In this document: positions 54,633 through 63,182 of the stretch, one piece after another
Position numbering within the stretch: position 1 is the first letter of the stretch
How the letters are laid out: the number at the start of each line of letters is the position of its first letter
Assembly (NCBI RefSeq): GCF_004792655.1
Contig: NZ_SRZC01000004.1
Location: 1-64,000, forward strand
Direction of reading: 5' to 3'
From: Palleniella muris
GTDB lineage: Bacteria; Bacteroidota; Bacteroidia; Bacteroidales; Bacteroidaceae
DNA: 64,000 bases
Notes under the pieces: generated by a model
Database searches by the model: none
Told to the model about the DNA's origin: nothing
What the model saw: only the letters and a program-made list of their open reading frames with translations
Position numbers and translations under genes: made by a program

Positions 54633-55928
54633 ATGAACAGAAAACATATTATTGCCATTCTGCTCTTGCTGATGGTTAACGTGACAAATGCAAAGAAATG
54701 GTACATGGCAACTGACGGAAGCGACAGTAACAGTGGCGATATCAGTTCGCCATTTGCCACGCTTCCATACGCACAGCAAAAGATGAGTGCGGGTGATACG
54801 CTGATGATACGTGGCGGAAAGTACAGAATCACGGACTACACGAATGTGCAGGAGAAATTCTATGCGGTTGTTTTTGACATAACCAAGAGTGGAAAGTCGA
54901 AAGACAAGCCCACGTGCTTCTTCGGCTATCCGGGCGAGCGACCGGAGTTTGACCTCTCGGCGGTAAAGCCTGAAGGCTGTCGTGTGTCAGGGTTTTACAT
55001 CAATGCCGACTATGTGCATCTCAGGAATTTCGATGTTACCGGCATACAAGTGACAATCAAGACGCATACGCAGAGCGAGAATATCTCCGTACGCCGTGGC
55101 AACCATGACATTACGATAGAGAATCTTGCTTTGCATGACGGTATGGGCATAGGCGTCTACATCAACAAGGGAAGCAATGTGCTTGTGTTGAATTGTGATG
55201 CATACAACAACTATGACTCTGTGTCGGAAGACGGAATGGGCGGCAACAGTGACGGATTCGGTTCGCATTGCGGTGCTAATTATACAGGGATTGTCTTCCG
55301 TGGGTGCCGTGCATGGTGCAACAGTGATGATGGCTTCGACTTGATAAAGCAGCATATACCGGTTGTTATAGACCACTGCTGGGCATTGTTCAGCGGATAT
55401 AAAGACTTTGACACTCTTACGCCGGGTGACGGTAACGGTTTTAAGGCCGGAGGTTATGGCAAAAGACCTCAGGCGACAGCTTTCAAAGCACCACGCCATA
55501 CCATCAAAAACTGCATAGCATACGGCAACAAGTCGAACGGCATTTATGCCAATCATCATCTCGGAGGCAACGACTGGAAGAACAATACCGCCTATCTGAA
55601 CAGATATGACTACTGTATGGTCAACCAAGTGACCTGGAATGTTGGCGAGGATGTTGACGGCTATGACCATCTGTTGGTGAACAACATTGCCGTGAAGGGA
55701 AGGCAAGGGCTTTACAATGCGATAGACAAAAGCCGTTGCATACTGGTGAACAACACTTTCCTGCCTAAGAACATGCCTGTGAATCTTTCTGACTTCGAGA
55801 ACTCCACAGACTACAAGCAGCTGATAGCACCGAGAAATGCTGATGGCAGTCTGCCCGAGATTACTTTCCTGAAACTGAAAAAGTCGAGCAAGATGTATGC
55901 CTTGAAAATGGGCTATCAGTTTGATTGA
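54633..55928 (+). CDS. second PL9 pectate lyase, without sorting tail
   Basis: A 431-residue paralogue of the protein at 48817, nearly collinear residue by residue: same signal type, GGNSDGFGSHC, GCRAWCNSDDGFDL, and GDGNGFKAGGYG with Lys271. It stops right after LKMGYQFD, where the other copy goes on for about 52 residues of tail. It starts 15 bp after PL11, so it belongs to the same transcript. Without the tail it should stay in the periplasm, giving a division of labour between surface and periplasmic lyases (inference). Confidence 0.92.
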   Translation: MNRKHIIAILLLLMVNVTNAKKWYMATDGSDSNSGDISSPFATLPYAQQKMSAGDTLMIRGGKYRITDYTNVQEKFYAVVFDITKSGKSKDKPTCFFGYPGERPEFDLSAVKPEGCRVSGFYINADYVHLRNFDVTGIQVTIKTHTQSENISVRRGNHDITIENLALHDGMGIGVYINKGSNVLVLNCDAYNNYDSVSEDGMGGNSDGFGSHCGANYTGIVFRGCRAWCNSDDGFDLIKQHIPVVIDHCWALFSGYKDFDTLTPGDGNGFKAGGYGKRPQATAFKAPRHTIKNCIAYGNKSNGIYANHHLGGNDWKNNTAYLNRYDYCMVNQVTWNVGEDVDGYDHLLVNNIAVKGRQGLYNAIDKSRCILVNNTFLPKNMPVNLSDFENSTDYKQLIAPRNADGSLPEITFLKLKKSSKMYALKMGYQFD

Positions 55929-55992
55929 GATGCTGTTGGTATGTCTTATGATAAACAAACAAGTATCCTAAGCATCAGTATTAGGTAATATA

Positions 55993-56048
55993 AAAGCGAC
56001 AGAGTCGTCAAATATGGAGTGCACCATAGCTGACGGCTCTGTCGCTTT
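55993..56048. terminator. bidirectional terminator ending the pectin locus
   Basis: Arms AAAGCGACAGAGTCGTCA (55993-56010) and TGACGGCTCTGTCGCTTT (56031-56048) pair over 18 bp with one G-U or mismatch. A nested TATGG/CCATA hairpin sits in the loop. Confidence 0.88.
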
Positions 56049-56084
56049 GTGTATGTTTGTCATGTTGAAACCGCGTTCTGCGTT

Positions 56085-56483
56085 CTATGCAACGCCTAAG
56101 AGCTCTATCTCAAAAATGAGAGTGGAGCCTCCGGGAATGCCCGGCTGGGAGAATTTCCCGTAGCCCATCTCCGCAGGGATATAGACTTCCCATTTGTCAC
56201 CGATGTGCATCTGCTGCAAGGCGATTATCCAACCTTCGATAAGGTCGCAGAGACGGCATGCGAGAGGTACACCGCCACGGCTGCTGTCGAATTGCTTCCC
56301 GTCAATGGTTCTGCCTGTATAATGCACTGTGACAATGCTTCTTACGGAAGGACTGTTGCCGGAAGGTGTGCCATTGGACAGCACCTTGTAGAAGATTCCT
56401 TTAGGAAGCGGAAGGACTCCTTCTTCCTTTGATTTTGCGATAATCTAGTCCTTGTTTGCTTGTATGTAAGCTCTGTTTGCCAT
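56085..56483 (-). pseudogene. FKBP-type peptidyl-prolyl isomerase gene with amber at codon 13
   Basis: From ATG 56483 a 132-codon frame encodes MANRAYIQANKD, then TAG (56445-56447), then IIAKSKEEGVLPLPKGIFYKVLSNG and a full FKBP domain (IVTVHYTGRTIDGKQFDSS, EGWIIALQQMHIGDKWEVYIPAEMGYG, GGSTLIFEIELL). The interrupted codon is most simply a TGG or CAG turned into TAG. Catalytic residues Tyr, Phe-Asp, Ile and Tyr are all there. Re-start at GTG 56384 would give a 99-residue protein that begins just before the FKBP core, so activity may survive. On the same strand as, and downstream of, GH13. Confidence 0.85.
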
Positions 56484-56500
56484 TTTTGTGTGGGTTGGGC

Positions 56501-58186
56501 TTAGAAAACAATTTTCAGTATGACACCACTATTGGCAGGGACTGTGAATTTCGCGCTTTTGTCTTCGGAAAGATTCAGTGAGATGTCTTTCTTGGAAAGG
56601 AGCTCTTTTGCCTTGTATTTGCCGCGTTTTGCACGAAGATAGTCAAGTGCGGTGGCAGGGATATGGAGTTCCACTGTTTCATTGCTGTCAGAGAAATTCG
56701 CAGTGATAAGCAGCATCTCTTTGCCATTGCCACGCATGAATGCATATTGCTTGTGCAGATGCGGGTTGACATACATGAGGTCAAAGAACTGTCCGTCAGA
56801 AACAGAGGTTTCGGAATTGGCGATGTTGAGCACCTGAGAGTGGATTTTCTCCAATGCTTTTTCCTCCTTGCTCAGTTCCTTACGTGAGTAATAGCCTTTG
56901 CGCAATGTGTCAACACACCAATAGTCGAATATTGTTGTGCGACCATCGCATCCGGAGAAGCCTTCCGCATCCATACCTTTCTCTCCAAACTCTTCTCCAG
57001 CATAGAGCATGAAAGGGTTGTTGCGGAGTAGGGCGGAGACGATAAGCGCCGGGATGCCTTTCTCTGCAGAGCCTGCAAAGAAATCTGATGCAATGCGCTG
57101 CTCGTCATGGTTTTCAAGGAAATAGAGCATCTTGTCCTTGATGTCCTCTGTTGCCTGCCATTGGCGTGTTATCTCCTGTGCAGAGCATTGTCCGCAGGTT
57201 ACGGCACGGACTGTGTCGTACATGCCTACCTTGTCATAGAGGTAATCGAATCCGGCATGGATGTAATTGCGGTATTGGTTAGGGTCATAGACCTCGCCAA
57301 TGAAATTTATCCACGGATATGCCTCACGAACTTCATTGGTGGCATAGTGCCAGAACGCAGCCGGCACCATCTCTGCCATGTCGCATCGGAAGCCGTCGAT
57401 GCCTTTTGAAGCCCAGAACATCAGAATCTGTGTCATCTTGAACCATGTGTCAGGCACATTTCCTTCTTCGTCACAGAAATGCTCGGAGCGTCCTCCTGCG
57501 TCACAATAGTCTATGCCATAATTGAGTTTGACAGTCTCATACCAGTCGTTCTTTCCCGGTTGTGCAGAGAATACGTCATTGCCTGTTGCTTTTGCAGGCT
57601 GCTCTGTGTATGGCTCTATTGTGTTGCCGTCACTGTCATGGGATGTGTCAAAACCCGGATTGAAGTCTTGTCCCCAGCAATAGTAGAAATTGTTCTTGAC
57701 AGAGAAATGCCAGTCCTTGTTGTCATCTGCGCCAAGATCCTTCACGCCTTCCTGACAGCAGATGGAGTGATATTCACGTGCAACATGGTTAGGGACAAAG
57801 TCCATGATGACTTTCAAACCCGCTTTATGAGCGCGTGCTATAAGTTGCTCATACTCATACATGCGTTTTGTGACATCTGTAGCCATGTCAGGGTCAACGT
57901 CGTAATAGTCCATTATGGCGTATGGTGAGCCCGCCTTTCCCTTTATTATTGCAGGGTGGTTCTTTGGGATGCCGTACTGTGTGTAGTCTGTGGCGGAGCC
58001 ATGTCGTATGACTCCGGTGAACCACACGTGGGTGCAGCCAAGTTTCTTGATACGTCGGAGTACGGTGAGGTCGATGTCATTGAACTTGCCGACGCCGTTC
58101 TCCGCTATAGATGCGTTCACCCGCCTGTTGACATTCTTGTTGCCAAACAAGCGGGTGAACATCTGATATATTATGATTTTTTCCAT
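56501..58186 (-). CDS. GH13-family alpha-amylase-like enzyme
   Basis: A 561-residue cytoplasmic-looking glycosidase (no signal peptide). GH13 regions in order: DFVPNHVAREY (I), GFRCDMAEM with nucleophile Asp269 (II), NFIGEVYDP with acid/base Glu298 (III) and FLENHDEQR (IV). A C-terminal beta domain (MLLITANFSDSNETVELHIP) closes it. It probably acts on alpha-glucan oligosaccharides or glycogen. It is upstream of the FKBP gene and has no link to pectin. Confidence 0.92.
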   Translation of the reverse strand: MEKIIIYQMFTRLFGNKNVNRRVNASIAENGVGKFNDIDLTVLRRIKKLGCTHVWFTGVIRHGSATDYTQYGIPKNHPAIIKGKAGSPYAIMDYYDVDPDMATDVTKRMYEYEQLIARAHKAGLKVIMDFVPNHVAREYHSICCQEGVKDLGADDNKDWHFSVKNNFYYCWGQDFNPGFDTSHDSDGNTIEPYTEQPAKATGNDVFSAQPGKNDWYETVKLNYGIDYCDAGGRSEHFCDEEGNVPDTWFKMTQILMFWASKGIDGFRCDMAEMVPAAFWHYATNEVREAYPWINFIGEVYDPNQYRNYIHAGFDYLYDKVGMYDTVRAVTCGQCSAQEITRQWQATEDIKDKMLYFLENHDEQRIASDFFAGSAEKGIPALIVSALLRNNPFMLYAGEEFGEKGMDAEGFSGCDGRTTIFDYWCVDTLRKGYYSRKELSKEEKALEKIHSQVLNIANSETSVSDGQFFDLMYVNPHLHKQYAFMRGNGKEMLLITANFSDSNETVELHIPATALDYLRAKRGKYKAKELLSKKDISLNLSEDKSAKFTVPANSGVILKIVF

Positions 58187-58246
58187 TTATACAATTAATG
58201 GTGAATGCTGATATTAAGTAACCGCTGATTGATTTCCAACAGTTAC

Positions 58247-59143
58247 TTATGCAATACCGGAGATTGTCAAGGCATCATTGCCTTTCGCAATTTTTGCAAT
58301 CATTCCCTGAAGAGCCTTGCCCGGACCACACTCCACGAAATCCGTTGCGCCATCAGCAATCATCTGCTGCACCTCATAAGTCCATTTTACAGGAGCAGTG
58401 AGCTGTGCGATAAGGTTCTCCTTGATTTCAACAGGGTTAGTGTGTGCCTTTGCGTCAACATTCTGGTAAACAGGAACTTTCGGTGTCTGGAACTCAGTTG
58501 CTTCGATAGCAGCCTGAAGCTCGTCTTTCGCAGGCTGCATGAGAGGAGAGTGGAAAGCTCCGCCCACAGGAAGAGGAAGGGCGCGCTTTGCACCGGCTGC
58601 TTTCAGTTGCTCGCAAGCCTCTGCAATAGCCTCTTTGTTTCCTGAGATTACAAGCTGACCGGGGTTGTTGTAGTTGGCAGGGACAACGATGTTGCCCTCC
58701 TTTGAAATTCCTGCACAGATTTCTTCAATCTTGGCATCTTCAAGTCCGATGATTGCCGCCATTGTTGAAGGTGCGGCCTCGCATGCCTTCTGCATAGCCA
58801 TGGCACGCTTGGAGACGAGTTTTAATCCATCTTCAAAAGACAGTGCGCCTGCTGCGACAAGAGCAGAGAACTCTCCAAGAGAGTGGCCTGCAACCATTTC
58901 TGCATCAAACTGGTCGCCGAGGCATATTGCTGAGATTACGGAATGGAGAAAGACAGCCGGCTGTGTCACCTTTGTCTGCTTCAGCTCCTCTGCTGTTCCT
59001 TCAAACATCACCTTTGTGATTTCAAAACCGAGGATTTCATTAGCCTTATCGAAAAGTTCTTTTGCCTTAGGATTATTGTCATACAGTTCCTTGCCCATTC
59101 CTGAGAACTGGGCACCTTGACCTGGGAATACGAATGCTTTCAT
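58247..59143 (-). CDS. fabD: malonyl-CoA:ACP transacylase
   Basis: A 298-residue acyltransferase that loads malonyl on acyl carrier protein to start fatty-acid elongation. The nucleophile is Ser88 in GHSLGEFSAL; the substrate Gln-Gly block FPGQGAQFSGMG is at residues 6-17, the active His is in GGAFHSPLM (about 195-203), and ECGPGKALQGM lies near the end. Full length. It stands downstream of the rpsF operon but with a hairpin between. Confidence 0.97.
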   Translation of the reverse strand: MKAFVFPGQGAQFSGMGKELYDNNPKAKELFDKANEILGFEITKVMFEGTAEELKQTKVTQPAVFLHSVISAICLGDQFDAEMVAGHSLGEFSALVAAGALSFEDGLKLVSKRAMAMQKACEAAPSTMAAIIGLEDAKIEEICAGISKEGNIVVPANYNNPGQLVISGNKEAIAEACEQLKAAGAKRALPLPVGGAFHSPLMQPAKDELQAAIEATEFQTPKVPVYQNVDAKAHTNPVEIKENLIAQLTAPVKWTYEVQQMIADGATDFVECGPGKALQGMIAKIAKGNDALTISGIA

Positions 59144-59176
59144 ATTTATAATGGTATGATGATTATTGATATTTAC

Positions 59177-59216
59177 AAAAAAAGTCCCAAACAGACAGGC
59201 TGTAAGGAACTTTTTA
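59177..59216 (-). terminator. terminator of the rpsF-rpsR-rplI operon
   Basis: On the minus strand AAAAAGTTCC pairs with GGGACTTTTTT around an inner ACAG/CTGT stem. It ends in a T-run, 30 bp after the rplI stop. Confidence 0.7.
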
Positions 59217-59245
59217 TATAGGATTTTGCTTTTAATGCAAAAGGA

Positions 59246-59773
59246 TTACTCTGCAACTTCCTCTGCAGGAGTTTCTGTAGCCTCAGCCTCAGTCTCAGCA
59301 ACAGGAGCCTCTTCCTTTACAGGGGCAACCTCGCCCTCAGCGATGACTGTCACAGGAATCTCAACTTTGACTTCCTTGTGGAAAACAAGTGTTGCAGCAT
59401 ATTCGCCAACGAACTTGATGTCCTTCATGATGACACGCTTGCGGTCAATCTCAAGACCCTGCTTAGCGAGTTCAGCAGCTACAGTGGCAGCAGTAACAGA
59501 GCCATAGAGAGCACCTGTTGTAGAAACTTTGCCTTCTACTGTTACAGAAGCACCGTTGAATTTCGCTGCCTCTTCCTCTGCCTTTGAGAGAATAGCAGCG
59601 AGTTTGTGAGCCTGCTGCTTGAGGTTCTCAGCGAGAACTTTCTTTGCTGAAGGAGAAGCAATGATAGCTTTGCCTTGTGGGATGAGGTAGTTACGACCGT
59701 AACCTGACTTCACTTCCACGATATCGTTCTTGTATCCAAGACCGATAACATCTTCTTTCAGAATGATTTCCAT
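59246..59773 (-). CDS. rplI: 50S ribosomal protein L9 with acidic tail
   Basis: 175 residues. The N-terminal L9 domain has the classic signature VIGLGYKNDIVEVKSGYGRNYLIPQGKA. The long connecting helix (LAENLKQQAHKLAAILSKAEEEAAKF) and C-terminal domain follow. The last about 25 residues are an Ala/Glu-rich tail (EEAPVAETEAEATETPAEEVAE) absent from E. coli L9 (149 aa) but often seen in Bacteroidetes. Third gene of rpsF-rpsR-rplI. Confidence 0.97.
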   Translation of the reverse strand: MEIILKEDVIGLGYKNDIVEVKSGYGRNYLIPQGKAIIASPSAKKVLAENLKQQAHKLAAILSKAEEEAAKFNGASVTVEGKVSTTGALYGSVTAATVAAELAKQGLEIDRKRVIMKDIKFVGEYAATLVFHKEVKVEIPVTVIAEGEVAPVKEEAPVAETEAEATETPAEEVAE

Positions 59774-59795
59774 TATTGTAGTCCTCCAGTTTTTA

Positions 59796-60062
59796 TTACT
59801 TCATCATATCTGTTACATAAGGAAGGAGTGCAATCTGACGGCAACGCTTGATAGCTGTAGCCACACGACGCTGGTACTTTAAAGATGTACCTGTGATACG
59901 GCGTGGGAGAATCTTGCCCTGCTCGTTCAGGAACTTCTTGAGGAACTCCGGGTCCTTATAGTCGATATACTTGATACCGCTCTTCTTGAAACGGCAATAC
60001 TTCTTTTTCTTAACGTCGATTGTAGGGGCGGTAAGATATCTGATTTCTGACTGCTCTGCCAT
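59796..60062 (-). CDS. rpsR: 30S ribosomal protein S18
   Basis: An 88-residue S18: [65 protein letters not shown], the family's RNA-binding core. It begins 2 bp after rpsF and pairs with S6 in the ribosome platform. Confidence 0.98.
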   Translation of the reverse strand: MAEQSEIRYLTAPTIDVKKKKYCRFKKSGIKYIDYKDPEFLKKFLNEQGKILPRRITGTSLKYQRRVATAIKRCRQIALLPYVTDMMK

Positions 60063-60064
60063 GG

Positions 60065-60409
60065 TTATGCCTCCTTGTTTGAAAGTTTGTTACGACGCTT
60101 CTCAGCATACTGTGCTGCATACTTGTCAAGTTTGACAGTCATAAAGCGGATTACTTTTTCATCACGGCGATAGCCTGTCTCGAGAGTAGCGATTACCTCA
60201 GGCTCAGCCTTGAACTCAACGAGGTTGTAGAAACCTGTAGACTTCTTGTCGATAGCGTAAGCCATCTTCTTGAGTCCCCAGTTCTCCTCGTTCACGATCT
60301 CTGCTCCGTTGTTCTTGAGCAGTGTTGTGAATTTTGCAACTGTCTCCTTTGCCTGTTCGTCAGACAAAACGGGAGTAAGAATGAAGACAGTCTCGTACTG
60401 ATTCATCAT
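60065..60409 (-). CDS. rpsF: 30S ribosomal protein S6
   Basis: A 114-residue S6 ([62 protein letters not shown]). First gene of the operon. The leader between the -7 box at 60498-60505 and the ATG is about 80 bases and can form a hairpin (GGCATGC / GCATACC), which might be an S6:S18 autoregulatory leader; the diagnostic bulge was not confirmed. Confidence 0.98.
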   Translation of the reverse strand: MMNQYETVFILTPVLSDEQAKETVAKFTTLLKNNGAEIVNEENWGLKKMAYAIDKKSTGFYNLVEFKAEPEVIATLETGYRRDEKVIRFMTVKLDKYAAQYAEKRRNKLSNKEA

Positions 60410-60497
60410 AATAGATTGAATGTTTATTAATTAATTATATGTATAGATAATGTGTTCATTGGTATGCATGGCATGCCTTGTTTACACAAATCGGCTG

Positions 60498-60505
60498 CAA
60501 AGTTA
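60498..60505 (-). promoter_or_regulatory. -7 element of the rpsF operon
   Basis: TAACTTTG on the minus strand, about 90 bp before the rpsF ATG. The -33 element is not clear. The rest of 60410-60683 shows no gene. Confidence 0.55.
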
Positions 60506-60683
60506 ATAAAAATCATACAGATATGCAGCATATCTTGGTGTAGTATGCCAGCTAATTATTCTTTTTTAACTATTTATGGGCGTTAAAAGGCTTTTTCTTA
60601 GAAAATCTTGCGATGTAGGCTTTCCCAAGAAAAACTTTTCTCATCCTTACTGCTGTTTGGAAGATGTCCTGATAGTATTGGGC

Positions 60684-61139
60684 TTATTTGTCCTGTCTTT
60701 TTGGTTTTTGGGGGTTCTTGCGTTCCCTGTTCATCTGCCTGAACTTTATTTTGTCAAATTTGTCAGACTGATGTAATGCTTCCATGACTTTTGTAGCAGG
60801 CAAATCCTTGAGCATGCGCAAATGGTATTTCTGCTGCAGCTGCTTTCTTTGGATGTCAAGTTTGTCGCCTTCTATGATAGCCTTGCGACATTCGCTTTCG
60901 GTTGTCGGGCGATGTCTTTTCTGTTTGTGGCTTTGTTTGAAGAGTTCGCGCTCTTTTGCGCGCATCTCGTCATATATGACAAAGAATTTCTTCGCCTCTT
61001 CTTGCGTCAGCTTTGCCTCACGGGTGACAAATTGGCGGTGTTCCTTTCTGTACGACTCTTTGTCGAATTTCTGGCAATTAGCCATGGCTGTTGCCATTGT
61101 CAAAGAGAGTAACAGTATAAGATGAATGAATCTGTTCAT
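60684..61139 (-). CDS. secreted Spy-like hypothetical protein
   Basis: A 151-residue secreted protein (signal MNRFIHLILLLSLTMATAMA) with a helical, very basic mature part. The pattern LTQEEAKKFFVIYDEMRAKERELFKQSHKQKRHRP followed by LDIQRKQLQQKYHLRMLKDLPATKVMEALHQSDKFDKIKF recalls the CpxP/Spy-type periplasmic helical proteins. It is the last gene of an ECF sigma factor operon and may be the sensor or chaperone of the envelope stress response (inference). Confidence 0.75.
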   Translation of the reverse strand: MNRFIHLILLLSLTMATAMANCQKFDKESYRKEHRQFVTREAKLTQEEAKKFFVIYDEMRAKERELFKQSHKQKRHRPTTESECRKAIIEGDKLDIQRKQLQQKYHLRMLKDLPATKVMEALHQSDKFDKIKFRQMNRERKNPQKPKRQDK

Positions 61140-61177
61140 GTATGGTTGCTTTTTGAAATGTATGTTTAGAGTGGTGT

Positions 61178-61549
61178 TTACTCTGTCAGCATGTCGTGGA
61201 TGTCCTGGCTGTCAAACATTACATAGTCGGCAGCCTCGTCAACAGTGTAAGCATATTGCTCTGCAGATTTCCCAATCTCAGCCTCTGCCAGATGCTTGTC
61301 GTACTGTGAATCCTTGTGCATTGTCACAGCGACAACGACAATAAGCAGCGAGGCTGCGATGGAAGCAGCATAATATGGGAGACGAGACTTCGTTTTTGAC
61401 ACTGCGATAGGTCGCTTTGTGACTTGCAATGGCTCTCCACTCTGCTCCGGAATCTTTGCCATTATTGACGAAGACAGATTCTCAAAGTATCCTTCTGGGA
61501 CTTTGAAATGCTCCTTTATGTTAATACCCTTGTCGTTCATAATGTACAT
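61178..61549 (-). CDS. putative membrane anti-sigma factor
   Basis: 123 residues with one central membrane helix (YYAASIAASLLIVVVAVTM, about 63-82). The N-terminal cytoplasmic part starts FKVPEGYFENLSSSIMAKIP, a motif seen in many Bacteroidales proteins encoded beside ECF sigma factors. The C-terminal periplasmic part is acidic. Lying 50 bp after the sigma factor gene, it is most likely its anti-sigma partner. ATG 61540 is an alternative start. Confidence 0.75.
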   Translation of the reverse strand: MYIMNDKGINIKEHFKVPEGYFENLSSSIMAKIPEQSGEPLQVTKRPIAVSKTKSRLPYYAASIAASLLIVVVAVTMHKDSQYDKHLAEAEIGKSAEQYAYTVDEAADYVMFDSQDIHDMLTE

Positions 61550-61599
61550 GTTTTGACAGTTTTTCTTTTAAGGATAAGATGACAAAAGCTGAAAAAGGT

Positions 61600-62109
61600 T
61601 TAATCGTACTGTTCGAAAAATGCTGAGATTTTCTTTACTGCAATGTGATAGCTGGCTTTAAGTGCTCCCTCCGACTTGCCGAGAATCTCGCTTATCTCTG
61701 AATATTTCTTGTTTTCAAAATATTTAAGCTGGAACACAAGTTTCTGCATGTGCGGCAGTTCTCCTATTGCTTGCTGTAGCCTTGCGGCAGTCTCGTCACC
61801 GTCAAAATATTCGTCAGCCATGAGCCTTGATGCTATGGAGCATTCTTCGCTGCCCTCATCTGAGAGTGAATAAAACTGTTTCTTTTTTCTCAGAAACTCA
61901 AGTGCTTCATTGATTGCAATCCTATACAGCCATGAAGAAAGGCTTGACCTTCCTTCAAATTGTGGCAGTCCGTTCCAGGCTTTTATGAATGTGTTTTGAA
62001 GAACGTCGTTGGCGTCATCATGGTTTAGGACCATACGACGAATTTGCCAATACAGTTTTTCACCGTATTGGCCAACTATCTGCTCGAATTCTTTTCTTGA
62101 TTGTTCCAT
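61600..62109 (-). CDS. ECF-family RNA polymerase sigma factor
   Basis: A 169-residue sigma-70 family factor with only regions 2 and 4. Region 2 shows DDANDVLQNTFIKAWNGLPQFEGRSSLSSWLYRIAINEALEFLRKKK (about 34-80); region 4 shows LPHMQKLVFQLKYFENKKYSEISEILGKSEGALKASYHIAVKKI (about 117-160). The gene heads the operon sigma - anti-sigma - Spy-like protein. A 7-bp hairpin (62137-62143 with 62157-62163) stands in its leader. No TAnnTTTG box is seen, as expected if it is transcribed by itself. Confidence 0.93.
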   Translation of the reverse strand: MEQSRKEFEQIVGQYGEKLYWQIRRMVLNHDDANDVLQNTFIKAWNGLPQFEGRSSLSSWLYRIAINEALEFLRKKKQFYSLSDEGSEECSIASRLMADEYFDGDETAARLQQAIGELPHMQKLVFQLKYFENKKYSEISEILGKSEGALKASYHIAVKKISAFFEQYD

Positions 62110-62193
62110 CTGTCAAGGTGAAACTTCTCGCCACAAGCAGGGATACACATTTCGGTTCCCTGCCGGAAATGCAAAACAAAAGTTTTTTGCGGT

Positions 62194-62496
62194 TTATTTT
62201 ATGGAGATTTTTCTGACTGTCTTTCCTACCTTTATTATATAGCAACCTTTAGGGAGGTTGAGATCATAGTGGCGGTCATGTCCGTCGACAACAAAACTTT
62301 TCACGCGTACACCTGCCACATTATACACATACAGCATCTGTCCGTTGGCATTGGCAACATGAATAGTTGACTCGTTCGTTACGGAGACAACCGGTTGCTG
62401 TTCCTGCTCGATGATTTCCACATTAGCCATTGCGCACTCAGGCACAACGACAGACATGGTTAAAGCGAAGAGAATGGAGTATATGTATTTCATCAT
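62194..62496 (-). CDS. small protein consisting of signal peptide and a type IX sorting-tail-like domain
   Basis: 100 residues: signal MMKYIYSILFALTMSVVVPECAMA, a short linker (NVEIIEQEQQPVVSVTNE), then IHVANANGQMLYVYNVAGVRVKSFVVDGHDRHYDLNLPKGCYIIKVGKTVRKISIK. The last part is a near-complete type A sorting tail, normally the C-terminus of large secreted proteins. Here there is no cargo. ATG 62493 is an alternative start. It lies upstream of the sigma factor gene on the same strand, 84 bp away. Confidence 0.75.
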   Translation of the reverse strand: MMKYIYSILFALTMSVVVPECAMANVEIIEQEQQPVVSVTNESTIHVANANGQMLYVYNVAGVRVKSFVVDGHDRHYDLNLPKGCYIIKVGKTVRKISIK

Positions 62497-62990
62497 AAGC
62501 TGCTTGTTTTAATGTCATGCAAAAATAATAATAAATCCCAAGAAGAGCAAGATTTTGTCATTTTATTCCTGTTGTGTTGTGTTTTTTTAACATAGCGCCG
62601 CGCGGTGAGTGCCTGTTCAGCGGAAGCGAAGCACCGCAAGATGGTGCATTTTTGTGTGCAATGTATGCTGTGCTGTATGTTGTGTAACGAAAGCTTAATG
62701 ACAGTGCTACTGTCCAGCCGACAGAGTGGATTCTTGGGGAAAATGAATGGTAACGAATCGCATTGCAAATCGTTATGGTTTGCCATACAAAACGTTACCA
62801 TTCGTATTGTGATTCGTTACTATTCGTTTCGCTGACTTTCCTTGTCTGTGGCTTAGCGGTTTGGAGGCAAAAAATAAAATCACAACATAAAACGGGTATC
62901 TGCCGAACTTTACGTCTCACAAAATAGTTGTTTTTTTATAAAATATTGGGATTTTTTGCAAAATAATATCTGCTGTAAAGAAAATTTATA
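62497..62990. other. long gene-free region between divergent genes
   Basis: No credible gene. It holds repeat array E (62750-62837) and, near 62595-62640, a GC-rich CGGTG/CACCG inverted pair. The rest is AT-rich leader DNA for the divergent gene at 63183. Confidence 0.6.
62750..62837. repeat. 22-bp repeat array E (4 units)
   Basis: Units start at 62750, 62772, 62794 and 62816, each 22 bp, opening GTAAC, GTTAT, GTTAC and GTTAC. It is a more diverged member of the family, with outer arms GAATGGTAACG (62745-62755) and CGTTACCATTC (62793-62803). It lies between divergent genes, so terminator function alone cannot explain it. Confidence 0.85.
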
Positions 62991-62998
62991 TAACTTTG
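62958..62998 (+). promoter_or_regulatory. promoter of the DUF5123 gene with operator-like motif
   Basis: CAAAATAATATC at 62959-62970 differs by one base from the core motif before GH43 and PL11 and lies 32 bp before the -7 element TAACTTTG (62991-62998). The spacing is the same as in the other two promoters (31 and 33 bp). Confidence 0.6.
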
Positions 62999-63182
62999 TG
63001 ACCAGTGAACATAGCGGATACGGTTTGCAATTCTTTGTATATTCGCACTATAAAGTCGAACAATTATTGCTGATCTCCAAATTCTCAGGCGGCTAACCTC
63101 GCCTAACTCATATCAGACTAACGAACAGAATTAATTAACAGATTAACCAATCAATTAACTAACCAATTTCAAAACAATTACT

